The notes beneath the pieces were generated by a model. The model ran no database searches. It was not told the DNA's origin and saw only the letters and a list, made by a program, of their open reading frames with translations. This document shows positions 49,702-57,807 of a stretch of 64,000 nucleotides of DNA, one piece after another (the first letter of the stretch is position 1; each line of letters opens with the position of its first letter). The DNA comes from Janthinobacterium sp. TND4EL3 (GTDB lineage Bacteria > Pseudomonadota > Gammaproteobacteria > Burkholderiales > Burkholderiaceae_D), in the NCBI RefSeq assembly GCF_900156175.1, contig NZ_FTMV01000013.1, forward strand, positions 124,001 to 188,000, written 5' to 3'. The translations under genes and the position numbers were made by a program.

Positions 49702-51279
49702 ATGGACTTCGATATTGTCGCTTTATCCAGACTGCAGTTTGCGCTGACAGCTCTGTACCACTTTATATTCGTTCCGCTGACGCTAGGCCTGTCAGTGATC
49801 CTCGCCATCATGGAAACCGTGTACGTGATGACGGGTCGCACCATCTGGCGCGACATGACCAAGTTCTGGGGTGTCTTGTTCGGCATCAACTTCGCCATGG
49901 GCGTGGCGACGGGCATCGTCATGGAATTCCAGTTCGGCATGAACTGGAGCTACTACAGCCATTATGTGGGCGACATCTTCGGCGCGCCGCTGGCCATCGA
50001 GGGCTTGATGGCCTTCTTCCTGGAAGCGACCTTCGTCGGCCTGTTCTTCTTCGGCTGGGACAAGCTGTCGAAGCGCGGCCACCTGGTCACGACCTGGCTG
50101 GTGGCCATCGGCTCGAACTTCTCGGCCCTGTGGATTCTGATCGCCAACGGCTGGATGCAAAATCCCGTCGGCGCGGCCTTCAATCCGCAGACCATGCGCA
50201 TGGAAGTGACGGATTTCGGCGCCGTGCTGACGAATCCTGTTGCACAGGCGAAATTCGTGCACACGGTGTCGGCCGGCTATACGGCGGCGGCCATCTTCGT
50301 GCTGGGCATTTCCGCCTGGTATCTGCTCAAGGGCCGCCACGTGCAGCTGGCCAAGCGCTCGATGACGGTGGCCGCCTCGTTCGGCCTGGCCGCCACCCTG
50401 TCGGTGGTGGTGCTGGGCGATGAAAGCGGCTACCTGTCGTCCGAACATCAAAAAATGAAGCTGGCCGCCATCGAGGCCATGTGGACCACGGAGCCGGCGC
50501 CCGCCGCCTTCACGGCCTTCGGCTTCCCCGACGCGAAAGCGCGCGAGACGCATTACGCCGTGCACATCCCGATGGTGATGGGCCTGATCGGCACGCGTTC
50601 GCTGACGACGGAAATTCCCGGCATCGAGCAGCTGGTCGACCGCGGCGAGCTGCTGATACAGGACGGCATCAAGGCCTATGACGCGCTGCAGACCATCCGC
50701 AGCGTGACGCCGGGCAGCCCCGTGCCGCAGGACGCGAAGGACGTGTTCGAGTCGAAAGGCCAGTCCCTGGGCTATGCCTTGTTATTGAAACGCTATGTCG
50801 ACGATCCGCGCCAGGCCACGCCCGAGCAGATCCGCAAGGCCGCGCTCGACACCGTGCCGCCCGTCGGGCCCCTGTTCTGGTCCTTCCGCGTGATGGTCGG
50901 CCTGGGCATGTTCTTTATCTTGTTGACCGGTACCTTCTTCATCCTGTCGACGCGCCGCACGCTGGACAAGCACCGCTGGCTGCTGAAACTGGCCGTGTTC
51001 GCCATCCCGCTGCCGTGGGTGGCCATCGAGGCGGGCTGGATCGTGGCCGAAGTGGGCCGCCAGCCATGGGTCATCGAAGGCGTGCTGCCGACTGCCGTGG
51101 CCGTCTCGAACCTCGGTGCGACGACCTTGCTCATTACCATCGCCGGCTTTGCCGCCATCTACACCGTGCTGTTGATTATCGAAATGAAGCTCATGCTCAA
51201 GGCCATCCGCAAGGGGCCGGACGAGACGGCGCCGGCCCCCGTGCCAGCGGCCGCAGCCATTCATACTCAACGCGCCTAA
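49702..51279 (+). CDS. cydA: cytochrome bd ubiquinol oxidase subunit I
   Basis: 525 residues from ATG 49702, with AAGGAAA upstream; a longer frame back to 49606 has no membrane or family sequence. CydA binds haems b558, b595 and d and oxidises ubiquinol. RLQFALTALYHFIFVPLTLG has the early haem-ligand His, MNWSYYSHYVGDIFGAPLAI is typical, and GWIVAEVGRQPW is the family signature (Glu and quinol site nearby). A full set of cyd genes suggests a high-affinity oxidase for low oxygen. Confidence 0.96.
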   Translation: MDFDIVALSRLQFALTALYHFIFVPLTLGLSVILAIMETVYVMTGRTIWRDMTKFWGVLFGINFAMGVATGIVMEFQFGMNWSYYSHYVGDIFGAPLAIEGLMAFFLEATFVGLFFFGWDKLSKRGHLVTTWLVAIGSNFSALWILIANGWMQNPVGAAFNPQTMRMEVTDFGAVLTNPVAQAKFVHTVSAGYTAAAIFVLGISAWYLLKGRHVQLAKRSMTVAASFGLAATLSVVVLGDESGYLSSEHQKMKLAAIEAMWTTEPAPAAFTAFGFPDAKARETHYAVHIPMVMGLIGTRSLTTEIPGIEQLVDRGELLIQDGIKAYDALQTIRSVTPGSPVPQDAKDVFESKGQSLGYALLLKRYVDDPRQATPEQIRKAALDTVPPVGPLFWSFRVMVGLGMFFILLTGTFFILSTRRTLDKHRWLLKLAVFAIPLPWVAIEAGWIVAEVGRQPWVIEGVLPTAVAVSNLGATTLLITIAGFAAIYTVLLIIEMKLMLKAIRKGPDETAPAPVPAAAAIHTQRA

Positions 51280-51292
51280 GGAGGGCCAGACC

Positions 51293-52447
51293 ATGATTTT
51301 GCATGAAATGATTTCGTATGAAACACTGCGCCTGATCTGGTGGCTGCTGATCGGCATATTGCTGGTGGGCTTTGCCATCACGGACGGCTTCGACCTGGGC
51401 ACCGGTATTTTGCTGCCCTTCGTCGGCAAGACGGACCTGGAGCGCCGCGTCGTCATCAACAGTATCGGTCCCGTGTGGGAAGGCAACCAGGTGTGGCTGA
51501 TCCTCGGCGGCGGCGCCATCTTTGCCGCCTGGCCGCAGCTGTACGCCGTCTCGTTCTCGGGCTTTTACCTGGCCATGTTCGTCATCCTCGTGGCGCTGAT
51601 CGTGCGTCCCGTGGCGTTCAAGTTCCGCAGCAAGCGCGAAGACCCGCGCTGGCGCGCCCGCTGGGACGCGGCCCTGTTCGTGGGCGGCTTCGTGCCGGCC
51701 CTGATCTGCGGCGTGGCCATCGGCAACGTGCTGCAGGGCGTGCCGTTCCGTTTTTCGCCGGACATGCACATCTTCTATGACGGCAGCTTCTTTGCGCTGC
51801 TCAACCCGTTCGCCTTGCTGTGCGGCCTCGTTTCGGTGGCCATGCTGGTGATGCACGGCGCCACCTGGCTGCAGCTGAAAACGGACGGTGCCGTGGCGGA
51901 ACGTTCGCGCCGCTACGGCAGCGTGGCGGCGATTGCGACTGTCGTGCTGTATGCGGCCGCCGGCGTGGCCCTGTGGCTGTGGGTCGATGGCTACCGCGTC
52001 ACCAGCGCCGTCGTCGCCGACGGTCCGTCGAACCCGATGCTGAAAACGGCGCAAGTGCACGTGGGCGCCTGGTTCCTCAACTTCGCGGCCCACCCGTGGA
52101 CCTGGATCGCTCCTGCGGTCGGCCTGCTTGGCCCCTTGCTGGCCTTCGGCTTGCTGCGCGCGCGCCGCGAAGTGCCGGCCTTGCTGGCCAGTGCGGCGGC
52201 CATCGCCGGCATCATCCTCAGCGTGGGCGCGGCCATGTTCCCGTTCATTTTGCCGTCGTCGATCGACCCGCGCGCCAGCCTGACCGTGTGGGATTCCTCG
52301 TCCAGCCACATGACCCTGTTCATCATGCTCGTTGTCACGGCCGTCTTCATTCCCCTCATCGTGGCCTACACGACGTGGGTGTATAAAGTGCTGTGGGGTA
52401 AGGTTGACGGCAAAGCCATCGAAGACGACACCGGTCACGCTTATTGA
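51293..52447 (+). CDS. cydB: cytochrome bd ubiquinol oxidase subunit II
   Basis: 384 residues with about nine TM helices. LIWWLLIGILLVGFAITDGF, DLGTGILLPFVGKTDLERRV, INSIGPVWEGNQVWLILGGG and MSFSGFYLAMFVI-like sequence (AVSFSGFYLAMFVI) are the CydB blocks. It pairs with CydA in the inner membrane and carries the proton path. Thirteen bases after cydA. Confidence 0.95.
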   Translation: MILHEMISYETLRLIWWLLIGILLVGFAITDGFDLGTGILLPFVGKTDLERRVVINSIGPVWEGNQVWLILGGGAIFAAWPQLYAVSFSGFYLAMFVILVALIVRPVAFKFRSKREDPRWRARWDAALFVGGFVPALICGVAIGNVLQGVPFRFSPDMHIFYDGSFFALLNPFALLCGLVSVAMLVMHGATWLQLKTDGAVAERSRRYGSVAAIATVVLYAAAGVALWLWVDGYRVTSAVVADGPSNPMLKTAQVHVGAWFLNFAAHPWTWIAPAVGLLGPLLAFGLLRARREVPALLASAAAIAGIILSVGAAMFPFILPSSIDPRASLTVWDSSSSHMTLFIMLVVTAVFIPLIVAYTTWVYKVLWGKVDGKAIEDDTGHAY

Positions 52448-52448
52448 G

Positions 52449-52568
52449 AACACCTGACTCAACCTGCTGCGCGTCGCCCTTTGCGGCCGGCGATGCTCAC
52501 CGTACTGGAGTACGGTTGCGCTTCTCGGCCACACATCGCTGCCGCCCGCGACGTTTTTGTTAGGTGTC
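52449..52568. repeat. long imperfect palindromic element, copy A
   Basis: Nested arms span the gap after cydB: ACACCT (52450-52455) with AGGTGT (52562-52567), CGTCGC (52472-52477) with GCGACG (52548-52553), and a central CCGTACT-GG-AGTACGG (52500-52515). The whole can fold into a 118-base hairpin. Copy B at 61.8 kb has the same plan, with a GTAC-N4-GTAC centre and CGACGTTTT in the right arm. It may be a REP/ERIC-like non-coding repeat of this lineage. Confidence 0.7.
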
Positions 52569-52620
52569 GTTAGTTTGATCGTAAAAACGATCAAGCTGGA
52601 ATTGAATAAAGGAAATAATT

Positions 52621-52746
52621 ATGTGGTATTTCGCCTGGATACTGGGTCTTCCGCTGGCGGCGACCTTCGCCGTGCTCAATGCGATGTGGTATGAAGTCGC
52701 CGATGGCGACACGACGCCCGAGCAGTACCGCGACACGCCCAAGTAA
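52621..52746 (+). CDS. cydX: cytochrome bd small subunit CydX
   Basis: 41 residues, starting MWYFAWILGLPLAATFAVLN and continuing AMWYE. This is the CydX/YbgT pattern: one TM helix beginning with MWYFxWILG, needed for stable haem b595/d in CydAB. ATG 52621 follows AAGGAAATAATT. It is separated from cydB by 173 bases containing a long palindrome, whereas it usually follows cydB closely. Confidence 0.93.
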   Translation: MWYFAWILGLPLAATFAVLNAMWYEVADGDTTPEQYRDTPK

Positions 52747-53278
52747 GCGCGTGCCGGCTTGACTGGCCCCGCCCGGCGCGATGGTTTTGCCATCGCTGCC
52801 CGGCGGGGCTTTTCTATGGTTTCCGCATTTCCCGAAAGCAAGCACCGCAATCAGCAGGCTGTGAGGCGCGGCGAAAGGCGTTGTGCGGCCAATACAGAAC
52901 GCGTCACCGTCGCGCCAGAACGTCACGGCTCCCCGCCGCATTCCCGCCGCCCGGTCCCTGCATCTCCAACGCCCACCCCTGCCGTTCGCGGCAGCCGCGC
53001 GCAGGGGAGGGAAGCGCCAGAATGTGTTTTCATGCCGATGTCACGGCTCTTTACCTAAATTTATGTTCTTTGTGTTTTTTATTTACTTATTTGTGAATTT
53101 TAATTAAATTCGCACTAAATTGTCAGGCTTCACTGTAAAATAAGTTGCCTGTCATAAAAATAGAATGAATTTTTAGTAAGTTGTCGCGGCGTCGGCCGAG
53201 CGCCTGCCATCCGTGCGCGAGCAGTGCCGCCCCGGTCGCTGAACCAGACGCGAGCATAGTTAATTTAAGGAAAACATC
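52747..53278. other. intergenic region between cydX and the second chemoreceptor
   Basis: 532 bases. It opens with the cyd terminator, then about 230 bases of GC-rich sequence with no convincing gene, then an AT-rich stretch (53060-53170) likely to hold the chemoreceptor promoter. Short frames on both strands here have no ribosome site or family match. A single CTGTCAT at 53150 has no second half and is not a Pho box. Confidence 0.5.
52766..52813 (+). terminator. terminator of the cyd operon
   Basis: GCCCCGCC (52766-52773) with GGCGGGGC (52802-52809), and inside it GCGATGG (52778-52784) with CCATCGC (52790-52796), loop TTTTG, followed by TTTT. Confidence 0.88.
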
Positions 53279-54838
53279 ATGAGCATGCTAAGAGGACTCA
53301 AACTAACGCACCGCCTGGCTGTGCTGATTGTGATCTTTTCAGTCGGTTTCATCCTCTATGGCCTATGGTCGTTCAAGACTCTGCAAGAATGGAAAGTGAA
53401 CGGCCCTGTCTATCAGAAAATTGTGCAAAGCAAGGATCTGATTGCGGACGTGTTGCCACCGCCGGAGTACATACTGGAATCGTACCTGGTCAGTTTTCAG
53501 CTGCTGGCGACCGAGGAGCGTGCCGAACAGGCGCAGTTGATCGCCCAATTCAAGACGCTCAAGCATGATTACGATGAACGCCATGCATTCTGGAAAGGGG
53601 AGACACTGGATGCCGATATCGCCGTGCTGCTGCTGGACAAGGCGCATGCGCCGGCGCTGGACTTCTACACGGTTGCACTGCAACAATTCATTCCCGCAAT
53701 CGAGGCGCAGGACAAGGCTGGCGCCGCCGTTGCCATGAAAAAAATGACGACGAGTTACGCCCGGCACCTGCAGGCCATCAAGCAACTGGTCGAGTTGACC
53801 ACCCAACGCGCGTCGGCAATAGAGGCGGAGTCGGGCGCGCGCATCACGGTGGCGAGCAGCCTGCTGCTGGCGATACTGCTGCTCTCGCTGGGGACGGCGA
53901 TCGTGGTGGCTGTGCTCATCAGCAAGAGTATTACCAAGCCACTGCGGGACGCCGTGCATGTTGCCCGCATTGTCGCTTCCGGTGACCTGCGCAGCCATAT
54001 CGCGACCGACTATCGCGACGAGCCGGGCGAACTGATGCGTGCTTTGAAAAGCATGACGGAGAGCCTGCGTCATACGGTGGGCCGTGTGCGTGGCGGTACG
54101 GAAACCATTTCGACCGCCTCGCAGGAAATTGCTGCTGGCAATCTGGACCTCTCGGCCAGAACGGAGGCTCAGGCCGGTGCACTGGAGCAAACGTCGTCGG
54201 CGATGCAGCAATTGACCAGCACGGTGCAGCAGAATGCCGAAAGCGCCCAGCAAGCCAATCAACTGGTTTTGTCGGCGTCAGCGGTTGCGGTGCAGGGCGG
54301 GCAGGTGGTCGAGCGTGTCGTCGCGACCATGGTATCGATCAAGGACAGCTCGAACCGTATCGTCGAGATCATTTCCGTGATCGATGGCATCGCGTTTCAG
54401 ACGAATATCCTGGCCCTGAACGCGGCGGTGGAAGCGGCGCGCGCCGGTGAACTGGGGCGTGGTTTTGCTGTCGTCGCATCGGAAGTGCGCGCCCTGGCGC
54501 AACGTTCCGCCAGTGCCGCCAAAGAGATCAAGCAGCTGATAGCGGAATCGGTCGAAAAAGTCGAGCTTGGCAGCAACCTGGTCGATGAAGCGGGCGGCAC
54601 GATGAAGCAAATCGTGTCCTCGGTCCAGCAAGTGGCGGGCATCATGGGAGAAATCGCCGTCGCCAGCAACGAGCAGAACGATGGCATCAAACAGGTGAAT
54701 CAGGCCATCAGCCAGATGGATGCGGTGACCCAGCAGAACGCCGCCCTGGTCGAGCAGGCAGCAGCGGCAGCGGCCAGCATGCAGGAGCAGGCGGACAGCA
54801 TGATGCAGGACGTGCGCGTATTCAAATTGCTGGCGTGA
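53279..54838 (+). CDS. methyl-accepting chemotaxis protein
   Basis: 519 residues from ATG 53279 with AAGGAAA seven bases upstream. TM1 (RLAVLIVIFSVGFILYGLW), a periplasmic four-helix sensor of about 165 residues with many acidic and aromatic positions, TM2 (SLLLAILLLSLGTAIVVAVL), HAMP, then the signalling hairpin ([40 protein letters not shown]). No CheR tether pentapeptide. Ligand unknown. It is less GC-rich than its neighbours and related to, but not a copy of, the receptor at 26.0-27.6 kb. Confidence 0.94.
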   Translation: MSMLRGLKLTHRLAVLIVIFSVGFILYGLWSFKTLQEWKVNGPVYQKIVQSKDLIADVLPPPEYILESYLVSFQLLATEERAEQAQLIAQFKTLKHDYDERHAFWKGETLDADIAVLLLDKAHAPALDFYTVALQQFIPAIEAQDKAGAAVAMKKMTTSYARHLQAIKQLVELTTQRASAIEAESGARITVASSLLLAILLLSLGTAIVVAVLISKSITKPLRDAVHVARIVASGDLRSHIATDYRDEPGELMRALKSMTESLRHTVGRVRGGTETISTASQEIAAGNLDLSARTEAQAGALEQTSSAMQQLTSTVQQNAESAQQANQLVLSASAVAVQGGQVVERVVATMVSIKDSSNRIVEIISVIDGIAFQTNILALNAAVEAARAGELGRGFAVVASEVRALAQRSASAAKEIKQLIAESVEKVELGSNLVDEAGGTMKQIVSSVQQVAGIMGEIAVASNEQNDGIKQVNQAISQMDAVTQQNAALVEQAAAAAASMQEQADSMMQDVRVFKLLA

Positions 54839-54878
54839 CCTCAGTGTCCGGCCTCGTGCCGCAAGACAGGCAGGGGAC

Positions 54879-55058
54879 TCAGGCCGGCGTCTTGGGTGGA
54901 GGGTTTGGTACGGCAACAGCAATCGGGTCGCTGGCCGGAAAGCTCTCCTTCAGCGCTTCATCGAGCGCTTCCTCGGCGTGGCTTTCGCCGGCCGGCGTGG
55001 GCGAATCGCGCTCCGGAGGCGGGGCGGGCGTGGTGGCGGCGTTGGTGCTCGAATGCAT
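54879..55058 (-). CDS. small acidic protein with ESFPASDP motif
   Basis: 59 residues from ATG 55058 with GAGGGG seven bases upstream. An Ala/Pro/Thr-rich start is followed by EEALDEALKESFPASDPIAV, a motif that recurs in many short proteobacterial proteins of unknown function. Probably soluble and partly disordered. Convergent with the chemoreceptor gene. Confidence 0.65.
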   Translation of the reverse strand: MHSSTNAATTPAPPPERDSPTPAGESHAEEALDEALKESFPASDPIAVAVPNPPPKTPA

Positions 55059-55223
55059 GATATTCCCCTCGCGGTGGTGCGCCATGCGGCCGGAGCGGCC
55101 TTGGCGCGGACGGATGCTTCCAGCCTAGCACATCGCGCAAAAAGCGCGCGCCCGCTGCGCCCGCCGCAGGGGCGGACGGCGGCGTCTGCTACACTGCGCT
55201 CCCCTTTGACCGACGGAACCGCC

Positions 55224-55943
55224 ATGACTTCCCTATCCCTGCCGTACCGTGCCACCGCCCTTGACGCCTGCGCCTGGCTGGCGCAACAGACGGGCACGCC
55301 GTGGACCCTGGCGCGTTTGCTGGAGCAGGGCGGCTTGCCGTACGTGTGGCTCGATTACAGCGAGGCGTGGGCCGAACTGTTCCATGACGGCGTGACGCGC
55401 TATGCCGCGCCCGTCGTGTTCATCGAGGACAAGCAGCACCTGGCCTCGGGCGCCGGCGACGTGTGGCTGCGTTTTACGCGCGACTCCAGCAATATTGCCA
55501 TCGAACTCAAGGCGCCGGGCCTGCGCGCACCGCTGGACGGCCTGCACTTCCAGGAGCGCGACCTGTTGCGTTTGCTCAAGGAACTCCAGCATCCGCAGCC
55601 GGCCGAAGCGGCAGCGGACAGGGCGCCCGTGGTCTTGCCCAGCGCCCTGAAGGGCCTGGGGCGCGAGCAGATACTGATTGCCTTTGCCGGCGTGGGCAAG
55701 GTCGACCTGGACAAAGGCATGGCCGGCGGCGTGGGCATCTTTGGCGACGATGGCGCGCGCGTGCGCAAGAATTCGCGCGGCGGCAAGAACAGCCATGTGT
55801 GGCATCCCGTCACCCTGGCGTTCGGCTTGCACGACGTGCACCGCGTGCCGATGGCGCACCTGAAGAAGGCGTTCGCCACGCAGCCTTTGCTGCGCGAGTG
55901 GAAGGCGGACTGGCTGGAATCGCTGCGCCTGCTGGGCGAGTGA
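55224..55943 (+). CDS. protein of unknown function, 239 residues
   Basis: ATG 55224 follows GACGGAACCGCC. No signal peptide or membrane helix. The N-terminal 40 residues (ALDACAWLAQQTGTPWTLAR, LLEQGG) look like a small helical, possibly DNA-binding head; the middle (PVVFIEDKQHLASGAGDVWLRF) is beta-rich; the end (FGLHDVHRVPMAHLKKAF) is charged and helical. I recognise no family. Convergent with the DUF1294 gene, two bases apart. Confidence 0.7.
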   Translation: MTSLSLPYRATALDACAWLAQQTGTPWTLARLLEQGGLPYVWLDYSEAWAELFHDGVTRYAAPVVFIEDKQHLASGAGDVWLRFTRDSSNIAIELKAPGLRAPLDGLHFQERDLLRLLKELQHPQPAEAAADRAPVVLPSALKGLGREQILIAFAGVGKVDLDKGMAGGVGIFGDDGARVRKNSRGGKNSHVWHPVTLAFGLHDVHRVPMAHLKKAFATQPLLREWKADWLESLRLLGE

Positions 55944-55945
55944 CC

Positions 55946-56320
55946 TTATAACTCGATGGGCGCCACCTCGGTGCCGATATCGGGCGCCGCGTAATGCATG
56001 CTGAAGTACACGAAAGCGCCGATATTGAGGGCGACCGTGAGCCAGAACACGATGCGGAACGAGCGCTTGCTCGACTTGTGGCGCAGCCATTGCTGCGCCA
56101 GCACGGCGCCCGGCCAGCCGCATAGCAATCCCAGCAGCAGCAAGGTGCGCTCCGAGGTGCGCCAGCGCCCTTGTCTTGCGGCCGACTTGTCGATCGCATA
56201 GGCAACGAAACAGCCCAGGCTCAGCACGCCATACGCAAGGGCGACCAGGGCGGGGATGTGGAAGAAAAACGTGGCCAGCAAATACAGGACGACAAAGAAC
56301 AGGATGACAAGGTAGGGCAT
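55946..56320 (-). CDS. DUF1294 family membrane protein
   Basis: 124 residues with about four hydrophobic helices. VAYAIDKSAARQGRWRTSERTLL followed by GLLCGWPGAVLAQQWLRHKS is the DUF1294 core; this block is often found fused to a cold-shock domain, which is absent here. The last helix is VFWLTVALNIGAFVYFSM. Function unknown; inner membrane. Confidence 0.87.
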   Translation of the reverse strand: MPYLVILFFVVLYLLATFFFHIPALVALAYGVLSLGCFVAYAIDKSAARQGRWRTSERTLLLLGLLCGWPGAVLAQQWLRHKSSKRSFRIVFWLTVALNIGAFVYFSMHYAAPDIGTEVAPIEL

Positions 56321-56377
56321 AGGATGGGTCGGCTTGAGCGGGGACGTGAGTATCCCACACGGGAGCGATGTTGCCGA

Positions 56378-56944
56378 CTAAAATAAACAGCCTTGCGCCG
56401 CATCAACGTGCATGGCGCGGCGGCGCGCATGGCCCGTCTTCAGCGCTTCACGGTCGCTCGACAGGGCGATGCCTTCCAGCGCCAGCAGGGTTTCCTTGGC
56501 ATGCAGGCCGCCCGCAAAGCCCGTCAGCTCGCCCGTGGCGCCGATGACGCGGTGGCAGGGGGCGATGATGGAAATGGGATTCCTGCCATTGGCGGCGCCC
56601 ACGGCCCGCACGGCGGCGGGGCGGCCGATCTGCCGCGCGATCTCGCCATAGCTGCGCGTCTGGCCATACGGTATCGTCAGCAGCGCGCGCCACACTTCCT
56701 GCTGGAAGGGCGTGCCGGCAAAATCGAGCGGCACGTCAAAATGCTGGCGCGTGCCGGCGAAATACTCGCCCAGCTGGCGCGCCGTCTGCTGCAGCACGGC
56801 GCTGGCGCCATCGGCGCGCATGGCGCCCAGGCGCACGCGGTTGGGCTTGTCGTTTTCCCACAGGATGGCCGCCAGTGCCGCGCCGCGCGCCACCAGGGTC
56901 AGTTCGCCCACGGGCGAGGGCACCACGATGCAGTCGTATTCCAT
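56378..56944 (-). CDS. ogt: methylated-DNA-[protein]-cysteine S-methyltransferase
   Basis: 188 residues from ATG 56944; a longer frame covers the neighbouring gene. It removes O6-methyl groups from guanine by transferring them to its own cysteine. The acceptor is in IIAPCHRVIG; the preceding GTPFQQEVWRALLTIPYGQT and RAVGAANGRNPI are the DNA-binding HTH and the Asn-hinge. There is no Ada regulatory domain, so it is the Ogt type. Divergent from the nucleotidyltransferase gene. Confidence 0.92.
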   Translation of the reverse strand: MEYDCIVVPSPVGELTLVARGAALAAILWENDKPNRVRLGAMRADGASAVLQQTARQLGEYFAGTRQHFDVPLDFAGTPFQQEVWRALLTIPYGQTRSYGEIARQIGRPAAVRAVGAANGRNPISIIAPCHRVIGATGELTGFAGGLHAKETLLALEGIALSSDREALKTGHARRRAMHVDAAQGCLF

Positions 56945-57039
56945 GTTGCTTCCTTGGTCGGAGAGCGCCAGTGTAGCAGGCTGGCGGCGGCCTGCGTATT
57001 GCGTGTAGGATAGTGTTTTATCGACATGGAGCACCGGCT

Positions 57040-57798
57040 TTGACGACGATCCCCACCTACGACGCCATCCGCGCCATTGCCGCGCGGCTGGTGCAGCAGC
57101 GCTACCCCACGGCCGTGGCGGCCATCATCGGCGGCTCGTTCGCCACGGGCCGGCAAACGCCCACTTCCGATATCGACTTGCTGCTGCTGTTCGAGCACGT
57201 CGATTGCGCCTGGCGCGACACCCTCGTGGCCGAGGGGCGCACGGTGGAACTGTTCGCGCACGACCTGGCCACGTTCACGTATTTCTGCAAGGAAATGGAT
57301 GCGCCGGGCGGCACGGTGCCGCTGGCGAGGATGGTGGTGGAAGGGGAAAACATCGTCGCACCCGCTGCGCAGTACGCGCAGCTGCTTGCGCTGGCGCAAG
57401 CCATCGACGTGGCCGGGCCGCCCGTGCTCGACGCGGAGAACCTGCGGCGCCGCCGCTACGCCGTCACCACCGCGCTGGAAGACCTGGTCGACAGCACGCA
57501 CCCGGGCGAAGCGCTGGCCGTCGCCTGCCAGCTGTACCAAGCGCTGTCCGACCTGCGCCTGCGCGCGGCGGGGCAGTGGAGCGGCGGCGGCAAGCACCTG
57601 TTCCGCCGCCTGCAGGCGTTCGATCCCGCCATCGCCGGGCAGCTCGACGGCGCGCTGCGCCTGGTCGCGGGCGACTTGCCGGCCGGCCAGCAGGCGTTTG
57701 CACAAGTGACCGCCGCCGTGCTGGCGCCCGTGGGCGGCCCCCTGCTCGACGGATTTTTCCTGCCGGCGCCCGCGCACTGGCGCAGCGCGCCGGCGTGA
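57040..57798 (+). CDS. nucleotidyltransferase-domain protein
   Basis: 252 residues from TTG 57040, with GGAG eight bases upstream; GTG 57013 is an in-frame alternative with no ribosome site. AAIIGGSFATGRQTPTSDID is the pol-beta-type active site (GGSxxxG and two Asp in SDID), with a further acidic residue in VELFAHDL. The C-terminal half is helical (LVDSTHPGEALAVACQLY), as in minimal or antibiotic-type nucleotidyltransferases. Substrate unknown; no HEPN partner gene adjoins it. Confidence 0.82.
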   Translation: MTTIPTYDAIRAIAARLVQQRYPTAVAAIIGGSFATGRQTPTSDIDLLLLFEHVDCAWRDTLVAEGRTVELFAHDLATFTYFCKEMDAPGGTVPLARMVVEGENIVAPAAQYAQLLALAQAIDVAGPPVLDAENLRRRRYAVTTALEDLVDSTHPGEALAVACQLYQALSDLRLRAAGQWSGGGKHLFRRLQAFDPAIAGQLDGALRLVAGDLPAGQQAFAQVTAAVLAPVGGPLLDGFFLPAPAHWRSAPA

Positions 57799-57807
57799 TG
57801 GCCGCGC

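Noticed and set aside
52591-52941. A 116-codon minus-strand frame across cydX and its terminator
   Set aside because: It is opposite CydX, which is clear, and runs through a strong terminator; no family match.
53145-53165. CTGTCATAAAAATAGAAT as a third Pho box before the chemoreceptor
   Set aside because: Only the first half site matches; the second 7-mer does not fit.
57013-57039. GTG 57013 as the start of the nucleotidyltransferase gene
   Set aside because: No ribosome site precedes it, while TTG 57040 has GGAG eight bases upstream.
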